From NCBI GenBank assembly GCA_003427395.1, contig BFEA01000249.1, positions 1,616,778-1,636,861 of the forward strand: a stretch of 20,084 bases of DNA, in the 5' to 3' direction. The stretch is from Chara braunii. Its lineage: Eukaryota > Streptophyta > Charophyceae > Charales > Characeae. The notes under the pieces were generated by a model that was given only the letters and a program-made list of their open reading frames with translations, was not told the DNA's origin and did no database searches. This document shows, one piece after another, positions 1-8,579 of the stretch; within the stretch, counting starts at the first letter, position 1; each line of letters begins with the position of its first letter. A program made the translations under genes and the position numbers.

Positions 1-347
1 GTGCCTCCTGAGCCTGCCGAAGGGAGGCAGGGGCTGCAGCTGCAGCTCCTGCTCAAACTCGTGAGGAACAGGCTATTTCTGGCCTGTTCCGCATCCCTGT
101 TTACGTGCCTGAGTCTTAGGGGCAGGTCGAAACAATGAGGGCCTGAAAATGGCCCTCCGTTTCAGGCTGAAAACTTTGGGTCTAAAAAGACCCAGAAATA
201 GGCTGAAACGGGGTAGGGCCTGCAGGCCCTCGTTTTTCAGCTTTCATGCTGAAACGAACGGGGCCTGTAAGCCCTAAGTTTTAGGCTTTTAGGCTGAATG
301 TCCGAGACGGGCCCTACAGGGCCCGTGTGGCTACGCAGTATGCCACA
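1..347 (-). mobile_element. Head of an LTR related to element A's LTR (fragment)
   Basis: Read on the minus strand from 347 downward, this stretch aligns by eye with the first part of the LTR at 10646. Both start with TGT, share a TGCG...CACACG..GGGC opening, then a GAGGGCCATTTTC-like block, a CCTGCCC...ACTCAGGCAC block, and the GGAACAGGC...GCCTGTTCC hairpin (here 65-90). The copies differ at many positions, so this is a related subfamily, not a recent duplicate. It continues past the left edge of the window. The right boundary (about 341-347) blends into minisatellite sequence that also contains CACACCC, so the exact end is uncertain by several bases. Not a coding region. Confidence 0.6.
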
Positions 348-1320
348 CCCATCCACCATAGCCAACCACCTTGCACCTCCTTCCTCCTCCATCACTCACC
401 CCCTCCCACCTTCATCCTCCACCATCTCCCGCACCCATCCACCATAGCCAACCACCTTGCACCTCCTTCCTCCTCCATCACTCACGCCCGTCCACCATAA
501 CCGACCTCCTCCCACCTTCATCCTCCACCTTCACCTACACCCATCCACCATAGCCACCCACCGTGCACCTTCATCCTCCACCATCTCTCGCACCCATCCA
601 CCATAGCCATCCACCTTGCACCTTCTTCCTCCACCTTCACCTACACCCATCCACCATAGTCAACCACCTTCCGCCATCACTCACACCCGTCCACCATAAC
701 CGACCTCCTCCCACCTTCATCCTCCACCATCTCCCACACCCATCCACCATAGCCATCCATCTTGCACCTTCATCCTCCACCTTCACCTACACCCATCCAC
801 CATAGCCAACCACCTTGCACCTTCTTCCTCCGCCTTCGCCTACACCCTTCCACTATAGCCAACCACCTTGCACCTCCTTCCTCCTCCATCACTCACACCC
901 GTCCACCATAACCGACCTCCTCCCACCTTCATCCTCCGCCATCTCCCACACCCATCCACCATAGCCATCCATCTTGCACCTTCATCCTCCACCTTCACCT
1001 ACACCCATCCTCCATAGCCAACCACCTTGCACCTTCTTCCTCGACCTCCGCCTACACCCATCCACCATAGCCAACCGCCTTGCACCTTCTTCCCCCACGT
1101 TCACCTACGCGCATCCACCATAGCCAACCATCATCCACCTTCTTTCTCCACCTTCACCTACACCCGTCCACCATAGCCAACCACCTTGCATCTCCTTCCT
1201 CCTCCTTCACCTACACCCATCCACCATAGCCGACCACCTTGCACCTTCTCCCTCCACCTTCACCTACCCCCATCCCCCATAGCCGGTCACCTTCCACCTT
1301 CCTTCTCCACTGCCTCCTTC
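345..1320. repeat. Minisatellite, unit about 53 bp, Pro/His-coding by chance
   Basis: The phrase CACCCATCCACCATAGCC recurs through the block. Its ACCATA core falls near 355, 441, 493, 547, 600, 653, 693, 746 and 798 and continues to about 1280. Most spacings are 52-54 bp, with variants of 40 and 86, so the array is imperfect and has internal insertions or losses. The unit is C-rich on the plus strand with almost no G. Several frames stay open for 60-80 codons as Pro-, His- and Ser-rich strings, but this follows from the repeat. I see no start context, conserved domain or codon bias that would make them genes. Confidence 0.9.
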
Positions 1321-1430
1321 CACCACCCAAGGGTCGTAGGCAAAGGGGTGGGCGCCAAGGGGCAAGAGGGACCTTACTTCGGCCGGTAGGATGGGTAAAG
1401 AAGTGGGGTTGATTAGGATAAGGGAAACTT

Positions 1431-1432
<2 letters not shown>

Positions 1433-1512
<80 letters not shown>
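1433..1512. repeat. (CT)n(CA)n compound microsatellite
   Basis: An uninterrupted CT run spans 1433-1490 and passes directly into CA repeats at 1491-1512. The following bases to about 1625 stay pyrimidine-rich with further short CTCT runs. Frames through it give Ser-Leu or Arg-Glu strings and are not genes. Confidence 0.97.
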
Positions 1513-1625
1513 TTCCCTTTCATCCTCTCCCTCTCCTCACTCTCTCTCTCTCTCCATCTCTCTCTCACTCTCTTTCGCCCTTTCCTTCTAGACCCCGGCC
1601 TTCACCCCCCTTCTCCCTCTCCTTC

Positions 1626-2717
1626 TCACTTCTTGGCACGTGACTAACCTTTCCCTTACTTGTTACATTGCCAGGGGACGAACGGTAAACGAACTCGGTC
1701 CTCACTTGGTGGAGAGAGAGGGCAAGGGGAGGGTTGTCAGCCCCTTTTGCCACCAAGAAGGAAAGGAACGGGATCGCTGCGAAAACTTGGAAAGGAAGGA
1801 TCTATTGAAAGAGTTGAAAAAGTAAAGGCTTGAGACCAGGTCAGTTTGACTCAACCATTCTCCCCGACTGCATGACTAAGGAAGAGGCATGGCTTGCTTG
1901 AAGGAAGGAAAAGAGAACTAAACGGGCCATCGAAAGAGAAAGGACCTTAGGCTTGTGGGAGGGGCGATGTGTTGACCCCAATGGGGATTGTACTTGGTCT
2001 TTGTTTTGTGTGGACTTGCGCAGGTGAGTAGCTTAGGATGGTTTGAGCGGGACCGAATCCGCGGAATGCGGGCAAGAATGGGAAAATCGACAAGGGAGGG
2101 ACTTGGGCCTAGTGTAAACTGTGAATGTGGGTGGGACTTGATGGTTGAGTGCTTGGGTAAAGGACTGACGACTGAGTGCAACCCTGCATGATGAATGGAT
2201 GACATGGCTCTTTTGTGTGCAATTCGAAAGCCCGAAAAGACTAAGGGCGGCAATGGATACGCGGGTAGGATGGTTGTCAAGCAAAAAAAATATAGGGGCT
2301 AGGGGCATGGACGGTGTGGCCGCACCCCAATGACGCCATTGAGATTGCCATGCTTAGTGAAAGGGTGTGTGGCCCAATGGATGACGCTTGGCCTACACAC
2401 GAAAGAAGACGAATTCTCAACGAACTCCCTAGACCGCCTGTGTATTGGAAGGAGCAATTGCCTGGTCACACTTAAACGAATCGAGAAAACGTCACGAGTG
2501 TTCAAAGAGCTACCATCTATCGCGAGAGCAAAGCTACATCCCCCAATGTAAAGTCCTCTCGCAAAAGGCCCATCCCCATCCATCTCATAGCACTAGGTGG
2601 GGGTGCCCCTGGGACGAACGACCCGCACCCTGAGCGTGAGCGTGGGCGGGTCGAGCCAAATGGGGCCCGCAGTGGGGTCGACTCAGGCTCGAAAGTCCTT
2701 CAGGGTACGGCCTGTAC
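1626..2717. other. Unassigned region, no gene supported
   Basis: About 1.1 kb of mixed composition between the microsatellite and the integrase fragment. The longest open frames are 120 codons (minus strand, 1918-2280) and 94 codons (minus strand, 2299-2583). They overlap one another and other frames, lack recognisable motifs, and look like chance. A CAG-GTGAGT splice-donor-like string lies at 2021-2029, but I find no exon to go with it. A short inverted repeat (CGACCCGC at 2619-2626, GCGGGTCG at 2646-2653) is present. It could be older retrotransposon leader or intergenic DNA; I cannot say which. Confidence 0.5.
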
Positions 2718-3417
2718 ACCGGGCGGTAGCCTGTGAATCTGATCCCGATTAAGTCCCTCGAACGGTCTGCGTGGTCTAAAGGACTTGTGTAACTTGTTGG
2801 GAGTGCAACACGTAGACAAGTGCACACTGTTATTGTACGCACTGACTACTTTGGGCAACATCTCATCCCAATTGAACTGATCCGGTCTAATGTACATACG
2901 CAGAACTTGTTGCAGGATCTTATTCATCTATTCAGTCTGACCGTTAGTCTCTGGATGACTGTCAGATGACATCAACAACTTGGAGCCATAGACTCTCGTC
3001 AACTCCTGCCAGTTTTGACTAGTGAACCGGGTGTCTCTATCACTAACTATAGACAGTGGAATCCCGTGTTCACTGAACCAATTATCAAAAAACTTCTGAA
3101 TAACTAATTCAGTGTGCGCCTCTGCGGGCAAAGGAACAAAAACAGCATACTTACTAGACCTGTCAACTATTACCATGACTTGGCTCTTGCCGTGCCTACT
3201 CTTGACATGGGTGTCCATAAAGTCAATGGACACTGAATCTCCTGGCTGATCAGGAATAGGCAAGGGTCTGAGAAGACCTAAAGGGGCACGCGTAGAGGTC
3301 TTATTTCTCTGACAGACCTTACAACTGCGAACATACTTTATGCAGTCGGCCTTCATCCCAGGCCATATGTACATGCGCATGAGGTTAGCTAGAGTCTTTT
3401 ACCAACCAAAATGTCCC
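2718..3417 (-). pseudogene. Ty3/gypsy integrase fragment, element B family, copy 1
   Basis: This minus-strand fragment is nearly the same as the integrase of element B at about 13836-14521. Read from 3417 down it starts just after the second zinc-binding His region (GHFGW), continues through the CxxC of the HHCC finger (SCKVCQRNK), and reaches the catalytic core with D in SIDFMD, D in VSDRDTRF and E in HPETNGQTE. It ends in the region after the core (NNSVHLSTC). Two in-frame stops are visible: TAA at 3399-3401, shared with copy 2, and TAG at 2928-2930, where copy 2 reads CAG. The fragment lacks the start of the finger and the C-terminal tail. At its right end the match to copy 2 stops at 3417 and element A LTR begins. 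It cannot encode an active integrase. Confidence 0.9.
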
Positions 3418-3795
3418 ATCTCTCCCCCTCTTCTTCGTCCGATCCCCTCCTCTTGGTCTGTATATGTCTGGACCTGGCGCTTCCTTCCGCCAGGCTCCTT
3501 CACATCTTGTGATGAGCATGATGTATGTTTGGTTTGCGTTGAAACATTGATTGGGTTAGTCATTAGTATTCTAGCATTCTGCTTCGCTATCTTGTACTAC
3601 GTGAAAGGGGTCAGTCCCGGTGGGGTCAGGATTTGTATCTAAGTCTTCCCTGCGCTATAAAAGCACCATTTTGTATGTATCAGAATGCACATTGCTTGTT
3701 GAGATTCTACTTGCACTGCATTGTCCATTCAATCCTTTTTATCACACTGCGGATCCTCGGTTTTGTATGTACATCGCCCAACTGGGCATGTAACA
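3415..3795 (+). repeat. 5' LTR of element A, truncated to its last ~380 bp
   Basis: Bases 3415-3795 match 11575-11965 of the 3' LTR along the full length and end in the same CATGTAACA. By hand I count about 16 substitutions in roughly 370 aligned positions, twelve of them transitions, plus one 10-base gap (TGTGTGTAGC of the 3' copy, missing near 3492). The left 930 bp of the LTR are absent and replaced by the integrase fragment. The core promoter (TATA at 3656) and the R/U5 part remain. Confidence 0.92.
3656..3663 (+). promoter_or_regulatory. TATA box in 5' LTR remnant
   Basis: TATAAAAG lies in GCGCTATAAAAGCACC, 132 bases before the LTR end. The same box is kept in the 3' LTR at 11826-11833. 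It would place transcription start near 3685-3695 and make R plus U5 about 100 bases. It is inferred from position and consensus only. Confidence 0.65.
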
Positions 3796-3797
3796 GT

Positions 3798-3811
3798 TGG
3801 TATCGGAACGC
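3798..3811 (+). other. Primer-binding site, initiator tRNA-Met type
   Basis: TGGTATCGGAACGC starts two bases after the LTR end (3795). The usual plant LTR element site complementary to the 3' end of initiator tRNA-Met is TGGTATCAGAGC; the first twelve bases here differ at two positions, both A/G exchanges. Position and sequence together define the start of the internal region. Confidence 0.85.
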
Positions 3812-4550
3812 CGCACATGAATCAGGACAACCTGATCTGACACCTGTACGGGGACTAGGTAGCTGATTAGTCTTGACTGATTGATTAAAGCACACTAGTT
3901 AGCCCCCAAAATCACGATTGTGACCTTACTGCCGAAAATCGAAATTTTTTCTTTTTCTTGGATTTTGTTTTCTCGCTATTTTTGTTTTGGAAAATCGCAA
4001 TAGCGCAACATCTGAAATGTCCGTTTTCGTTTTTCTTCTGAAAATTCGAAATTTCGTTGTTGAAAATACGGATTATCTTTCTTTTGGAAATTTTCAATTT
4101 CCTGTTGCATTTCCCGTTATTTGGAAATTCGGAATATTTTTTTTCGAAATTCGTTTTTCTGAAAACGGTACGGGAAATCCCTCTTGCAGTACCAATTTCC
4201 AAACTGCGAATAATCTCATCCGAGTAAGTCAATATACTTGTCATTTCTTTTCAGAGTTAGTCACAGTTCTATAATCATTTGCAGCCTGAAGTTTGAAAAC
4301 TTTTTCTCATTGATAAGTTCGTTTAAGGGAGGTTGGGAGACCTGCTGAACTTGCAAAACTCGGGATTTTTTTTTTTCTTTTTTTTTTTTTTGCAAAGTTC
4401 AAACTTTTCTTTTTTGATTAGTGGCTACTTATCTGGGCGTTATCTGGGCGATTATCCCACCCACCTCTCCCCACCTATGTTGTTGCCCCCTCTGGTCGTA
4501 CCTTCTCTATCTATCTCCGGGTAACCCCTGCGGCGGCATTGGTGAGTTGC

Positions 4551-4682
4551 CACATCAGCAGGCCACGCCAGCAGACTACGTCAACATGACACAGCAGCAG
4601 ACCACGTCAGCAGGACACGTCAGCAGGCCACGTTAGCCGACAGGAGTGCCACGTCAGCAGCAGGGAATACCACGTCAGCAGG
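4551..4682 (+). repeat. CACGTCAGCAGG repeat block before gag
   Basis: The motif occurs at 4551 (CACATCAGCAGG), 4564 (CACGCCAGCAG), 4603, 4616, 4650 and 4671 (all CACGTCAGCAG), with weaker forms at 4577 and 4629. Spacing is irregular (13-34 bases). Most copies hold ACGTCA, the reverse of TGACGT, which is a known binding core for plant bZIP factors of the TGA/as-1 class. It ends 16 bases before the gag ATG. Whether it acts as an enhancer, a packaging element or nothing is not shown. Confidence 0.8.
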
Positions 4683-4697
4683 CCCCCCCCTTGGTCT

Positions 4698-6224
4698 ATG
4701 CTGTTGCGTTCACAAACAGCCGTCGTGGACCAGAGGTCCGGGGAAACAGACGAGGCCTATCAAGCCCGGATGCTGGCCTCGAGTACTGAAACCAAGAGAC
4801 GGGCGGATGACGCAGCAACAGCAGCGAAGAAGAAGGCAGAGGACGCCGAGCAGGCACGTCTGCTGGCAATTGAACAACAGCGCCAACATGACGAGGCAGC
4901 AGCAAAGGCTGTCGATGAAGAACGAGTTCAACGTCGTGAGAAGATCTTTAGCGGAGAGCCGACTTTGCTCACAATGGCAGCGGATTGGCGGGCCGAGGCC
5001 GAGAATGGCAAGATGGAGGATAGCGAAAACAAGATCACTCTACTCCTCTCCCATCTCACGGACCTCCGGGCAACATGCATTACACAGCAGGAGGAAATCC
5101 ACAACCTCGACGACGTGCTGACTTAAGTCCACAGCCGCCTCCAGCAGCAGGAGCAGTGACCTGTCGCCGCCCCCGATGCCAGCTCTTCCGACACCTCCGA
5201 TCGCCTCGAAGCATTGGAGATTGACGTCGGCTCCCTCAAGGACGGCGTGCAGTGACAGCAGACCGCAACGCAACAGTTGGAGCAGCAGATTTGTACTACC
5301 GCCAACAACTCGAGTTCGGAACCGCGCGAGACAGCTCCAAAGTTTGACAGGCAGAAGATCTTCTGCGACTCGATGAAGACAGATCCAATTCCATGGTTCC
5401 GCAAGTTCGAGCTCATGCTGCAGCTACACTACGTCAAATAACACAAGCACCACACGTACTTATACTCCCGGTCGGGGGGCGTGTGCCAGGCATGGTTGGA
5501 CAATCTCTTTTCCAAGTACGAAGTGGTAGCTGCCGACTTGCATACCAAGATCAGCTAGGATGATCTGAAGGTGGCGTGGCACAAGCGGTTCCAAGCAGAG
5601 CCGTCGGAGATCAAGGCAATGGACAAGCTAATGGTCTTCGAACAAGGCACGTTGCCGAGTGTCGATTGGATTGCCGCGTACCAACGCTCGACATTCGTCC
5701 CATACATCCAGATGGGCTTCAAAGCCATCCGCCACTACTTCATCTCAAGGTCGTATCCGGCATTAAGCAATGCCCTGACTCACGTCGAGGACACCTTGAC
5801 GACAACGGCGGAACTCTTTGACAAGGCCGAGCAGATTATCATCACGACCAAGGAGGCTAAGAACTTGCGTTCATCTGCGCCAGGCCTGACCAGAGACCAG
5901 CATCAGCCAAGAGTGGTTGTGGTCGTGGCGGCAACGCCATTTGACCAAACTAGCGAGGCCGTGTCTGCCAATGAAGGGGACAGACTCGCAGCCGCCCGGG
6001 AAGGTGGCCGCCCCGGCAAAGGCCGAGGACGCGGCAAGGCGAAGACAAACACCACATCTAGCCTCGGGCCTGGCGCAGCAGCTCGAACCCCATGGTCCCA
6101 ATACGGTTTCTTCGAGCAAGCATTCAAAGCGCGCACGAGATTTCACTATTGCCTATGGTGCAACAACGATCTCCATGAGACAATGGCCTGCCCGTCGAAA
6201 GGCAAGGGCAAATCGGGAAACTGA
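4698..6224 (+). pseudogene. gag: gag of element A (broken by five stops)
   Basis: One reading frame of 508 sense and stop codons runs from ATG 4698 to TGA 6222-6224. The product would be the capsid/nucleocapsid protein that assembles the cytoplasmic virus-like particle and binds element RNA. The N-terminal third is rich in Ala, Lys, Glu and Gln (AAKKKAEDAEQARLLAIEQ) and probably coiled coil. The middle (PWFRKFELMLQ, then KVAWHKRF) resembles the retrotransposon gag core. The C-terminus has a basic Gly-rich stretch and a perfect CX2CX4HX4C knuckle at 6150-6191. In-frame stops lie at 5124 (TAA), 5157 (TGA), 5253 (TGA), 5439 (TAA) and 5556 (TAG). No frameshift was found, so the stops are point changes in a gene of otherwise normal length. 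Its last two codons form part of GGGAAAC, a -1 slippery heptamer. Confidence 0.9.
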
Positions 6225-6690
6225 GCACCACCGGGAGTGACTCGACGACACTCTCGACACCTTCGGAACCGGTCGCTTTGCGGTTGACCGCCCTTCGTTC
6301 CAAGGCACATGCGGAAGTCGATAATCCTCCTCTTCTTTATTCTTTTGAGGATTATGCTGCCCGGCTCGTTCCTACGTTGGGTACTCAAGCTCAAGGACAA
6401 GACGTGTGTGCGGCATCTTCTCCGTCCGACAGCGGTGACTTATCGTCTTCAAGTGGTTCTTCACAGGATTCGGCGCACGACTTCAACATAGAGGTATTGG
6501 ACCCCCTCACGTCCGAGGACTCTGCATGGCTTCCTCTCCCGACCACGGGTGGCTTGCCGGGACCGCAATGCGCAGCACTATGCGCTCATCTCCACACATA
6601 CTTATCCTTCTATGCACCACCAACTTCATCGACGGATGACGAAGTCGCGGTGGGGGACATCCTTGCGTATGTTACCAAGGTGGCCGCGAG
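6212..6690 (+). pseudogene. pol: N-terminal pol segment of element A
   Basis: The -1 frame relative to gag is open from before the gag stop through 6805. It reads as a Ser/Thr-rich linker, then SFEDYAARLVP and an acidic Ser-rich tract, then a segment with AALCAHLHTYLSFYAPP near 6570-6620. I recognise no catalytic domain; it is the spacer between nucleocapsid and protease in pol. At about 6650-6690 the reading passes to the next frame ([12 protein letters not shown]) in which the protease lies, so an indel of one or two bases sits there. The rest of this frame to 6805 is out of phase. Confidence 0.65.
6215..6221 (+). promoter_or_regulatory. Candidate -1 ribosomal frameshift site at gag-pol junction
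   Basis: GGGAAAC sits in gag phase as G GGA AAC and is followed directly by the gag stop TGA. It fits the X XXY YYZ rule; the same heptamer is the gag-pro or gag-pol slip site known from SRV-1 and visna retroviruses. A -1 slip gives GGG AAA CTG and enters a frame open to 6805, which carries the N-terminal part of pol. A possible stem (GAGTG 6235-6239 with CACTC 6249-6253) lies downstream, though farther than the usual 5-9 bases. An old single-base indel would give the same frame relation. Confidence 0.5.
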
Positions 6691-7150
6691 TTGTGCATGC
6701 AGCGATACGATGACAACAACGCACCACTCATGTATGTCCGCATCCAGGTTGGGCAAGCGTCCTGCATTGCTTTGCTGGATAGCGGCGCGTCTCGCAATTT
6801 CATGAGCCAAACCTTTATGCAAAGGGCTGGCCTTGGCGCACAAGTTCGGAGGAAGGCAAACCCGACGGCGATCAAGTTGGCGGATGGAAAGACGCAGCAA
6901 CTTCTCGACCGTTACATCGAGGCCGTACCGGTGTATTTCGCACCTCATGCATGCGAACCGGTGACGTTCGACATTATGGACACGGACTTCGACATCATTC
7001 TCGGAATGCCTTGGCTTGCAAGTGCGGATCACACGGTCAACTTCCACCGGCGGACTCTTAGCGTTCGCGACGCCTTCGGCGCCGAAATGGCATGTACTAT
7101 TCCTCTCACGCACCCTTCGATTCGGTGCCAAGTGGTGACGACCAAATCAT
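6691..7150 (+). pseudogene. pol: Aspartic protease domain of element A
   Basis: Domain of the pol polyprotein that cleaves Gag and Pol during particle maturation. The catalytic DSGA is at codons 30-33 from 6691 (6778-6789) within [13 protein letters not shown]. The flap-side and C-terminal signature [16 protein letters not shown] follows at about codons 103-118. The domain is itself uninterrupted and the active-site Asp is present. It continues in the same frame into the reverse transcriptase without a stop until 7714. The upstream frame break means this part would not be reached from gag without correction. Confidence 0.85.
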
Positions 7151-7369
7151 TCCGGGTGACTTGCGCTTACGAGCAGCCCGAGGAAATCGGCCTATGTTTC
7201 CTATGGACCGTCGCGGTAGCCGACTCTTCACCCATGGACTTGTCTTCGGACCCCCGGGTGGTGTGGTTGCTGGACGAGTTCGCGGACATCTTCGAGTCAC
7301 CTACCGGTGTCGTGCCAGATCGGCCGATCTCTCACGAGATCATTCTCGAGGCCGGTGTCGTGCCGCTGA

Positions 7370-8120
7370 AAGGTTGCATCTATCGGATGAGCAAGGAGGA
7401 GCTTGAGGTCCTCCGCACACAACTCAACGACTTGTTGGCCAAGGGCTGGATCCGCCCTAGTAGCTCCCCATATGGAGCACCAGTTCTCTTCGTTCGGAAG
7501 AACAAGGATCTACGTTTATGCATCGACTACTGCAAGCTCAATGTGCAAACCGTTAAGAATGCGGGGCCTCTTCCTCGCATCGACGATCTTCTTGAGCGAT
7601 TGGGCAGCGCAAAGTATTTTTCTAAGTTGGATTTGAAGTCGGGATATCATCAAATCTCGATCCGGCCGAACGATCGCTACAAATCCGCGTTCAAGACGCG
7701 GTACGGGCATTTTTAGTGGGTGGTTATGCCTTTTGGCCTCGCCAACGCCCCAACGACCTTTCAAGGGGCAATGACCAACGAGTTTCGTGCAATGTTGGAC
7801 CGGTTCGTGCTGGTCTACTTAGACGATATTCTCGTCTATAGCCGGACTTTGGAGGATCATCTTGGGCATCTTCGACGAGTGTTGGAGACGCTCCGCTGCG
7901 CCAAGTACAAGGCCAACCGCGACAAGTGCGAATTTGTCCGGCAAGAGCTGGAATACTTGGGCCATTTTGTCACACCAGAGGGCATCAGTCCGCTATCGGA
8001 CAAGATTCAAGCCATCCAAGAGTGGCCGGAGCCTCGGAACGTCACGGATGTCCGTTTGTTCCTTGGCCTCGCCGGCTACTATCAGCGTTTCATCAAAGGC
8101 TACTCGAAGATCACGGCCCA
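7370..8120 (+). pseudogene. pol: Reverse transcriptase domain of element A
   Basis: Copies element RNA into DNA. In order: [27 protein letters not shown] (usual CIDYRKLN, so R to C), [13 protein letters not shown] with the first catalytic Asp, PFGLANAPTTFQ, and YLDD at 7816-7827 in VLVYLDDILVYS, followed by the thumb and connection motifs (YLGHFVTPEGI, FLGLAGYYQRFI). A TAG at 7714-7716 stops the frame just before WVVMPFGL; element B has Glu there, so GAG to TAG is the simplest change. After the stop the same frame resumes. All catalytic Asp residues are kept, yet the domain cannot be made in one piece. Confidence 0.93.
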
Positions 8121-8199
8121 CTTGACCAAGCTTCAATGCGAGTATCAGCCGTTTGACTTCAGAGAGGAGGCACGAGAATCATTTTTGGCTCCCGAAGCC

Positions 8200-8579
8200 G
8201 CGCTATTATCTGTGGAGCTTTTGTGCATATACGACCCGCTTTTGCCTACGCGCGTCACTATGGATGCGTCCGCCTCGAGCAACATGATGGTGTGGACTGG
8301 CACCCGATCGAGTATTTCAGCAAGAAAGTGCCCGTCGTGCATTCCATTGACGATGCACGCAAGAAGGAGCTCCTCGTCTTCGTCCACCCGCTCAAGCGGT
8401 GGTGGCACTTCATCCTTGGTCGAAGCCAATTCTGATGGGTAACGGACACCAATCCGTTGGTCTTCTATAAGACCCAAGACACCGTCAACAGCACCATCGC
8501 TCGATGGATGGCTTTCATCGACCAGTTCGACTTCTTTCCCGATCACATTCCCGGGAAGTCGAACCGTTTTGCTCTAAGC
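8200..8579 (+). pseudogene. pol: RNase H domain of element A, deleted and frameshifted
   Basis: Would degrade the RNA strand of the RNA-DNA hybrid. It begins with YDPLLPTRVTMDAS (catalytic Asp at 8263). Comparison with element B (DASQYGIGTVLQQ) shows about 19 bases missing after DAS, which moves the frame. The following LEQHDGVDWHPIEYF through KKELLVFVHPLKRW and WVTDTNPLV is read one frame over. A TGA at 8433-8435 interrupts it. The end should carry the last catalytic Asp in a DALSRR motif, as in element B; here the text is RFALS (8565-8579), so Asp and Ala are missing, consistent with a six-base loss between repeated GCT triplets. The 450-bp foreign block follows directly. Confidence 0.88.

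Larger units (their letters stand above)
3796..4697 (+). other. Untranslated leader of element A
   Basis: Nine hundred bases between primer site and gag start. Bases 3920-4300 are A+T-rich and built of degenerate GAAAATTCGAAATTT-like pieces (for example near 3932, 4038, 4086, 4121 and 4144). Two T runs follow (4366-4376 and 4378-4391). The final part contains the CACGTCAGCAGG repeat block annotated separately. No coding region is supported; the 95- and 110-codon frames at 3912-4274 overlap on opposite strands and mirror the A/T repeats. Confidence 0.75.

Noticed and set aside
345-1320. CRISPR array
   Set aside because: Units are contiguous and imperfect with no unique spacers, and the context is eukaryotic retrotransposons.
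371-1389. Several Pro/His-rich open frames of 60-80 codons
   Set aside because: They come from the 53-bp minisatellite, repeat in all phases and have no domain or start context.
1264-1591. Ser-Leu and Arg-Glu-rich frames on both strands
   Set aside because: Direct translation of the (CT)n(CA)n microsatellite.
2021-2029. Splice donor CAG-GTGAGT suggesting an exon of a host gene
   Set aside because: No coding exon to the left, no matching acceptor or downstream exon found; one consensus hit in 20 kb is expected by chance.
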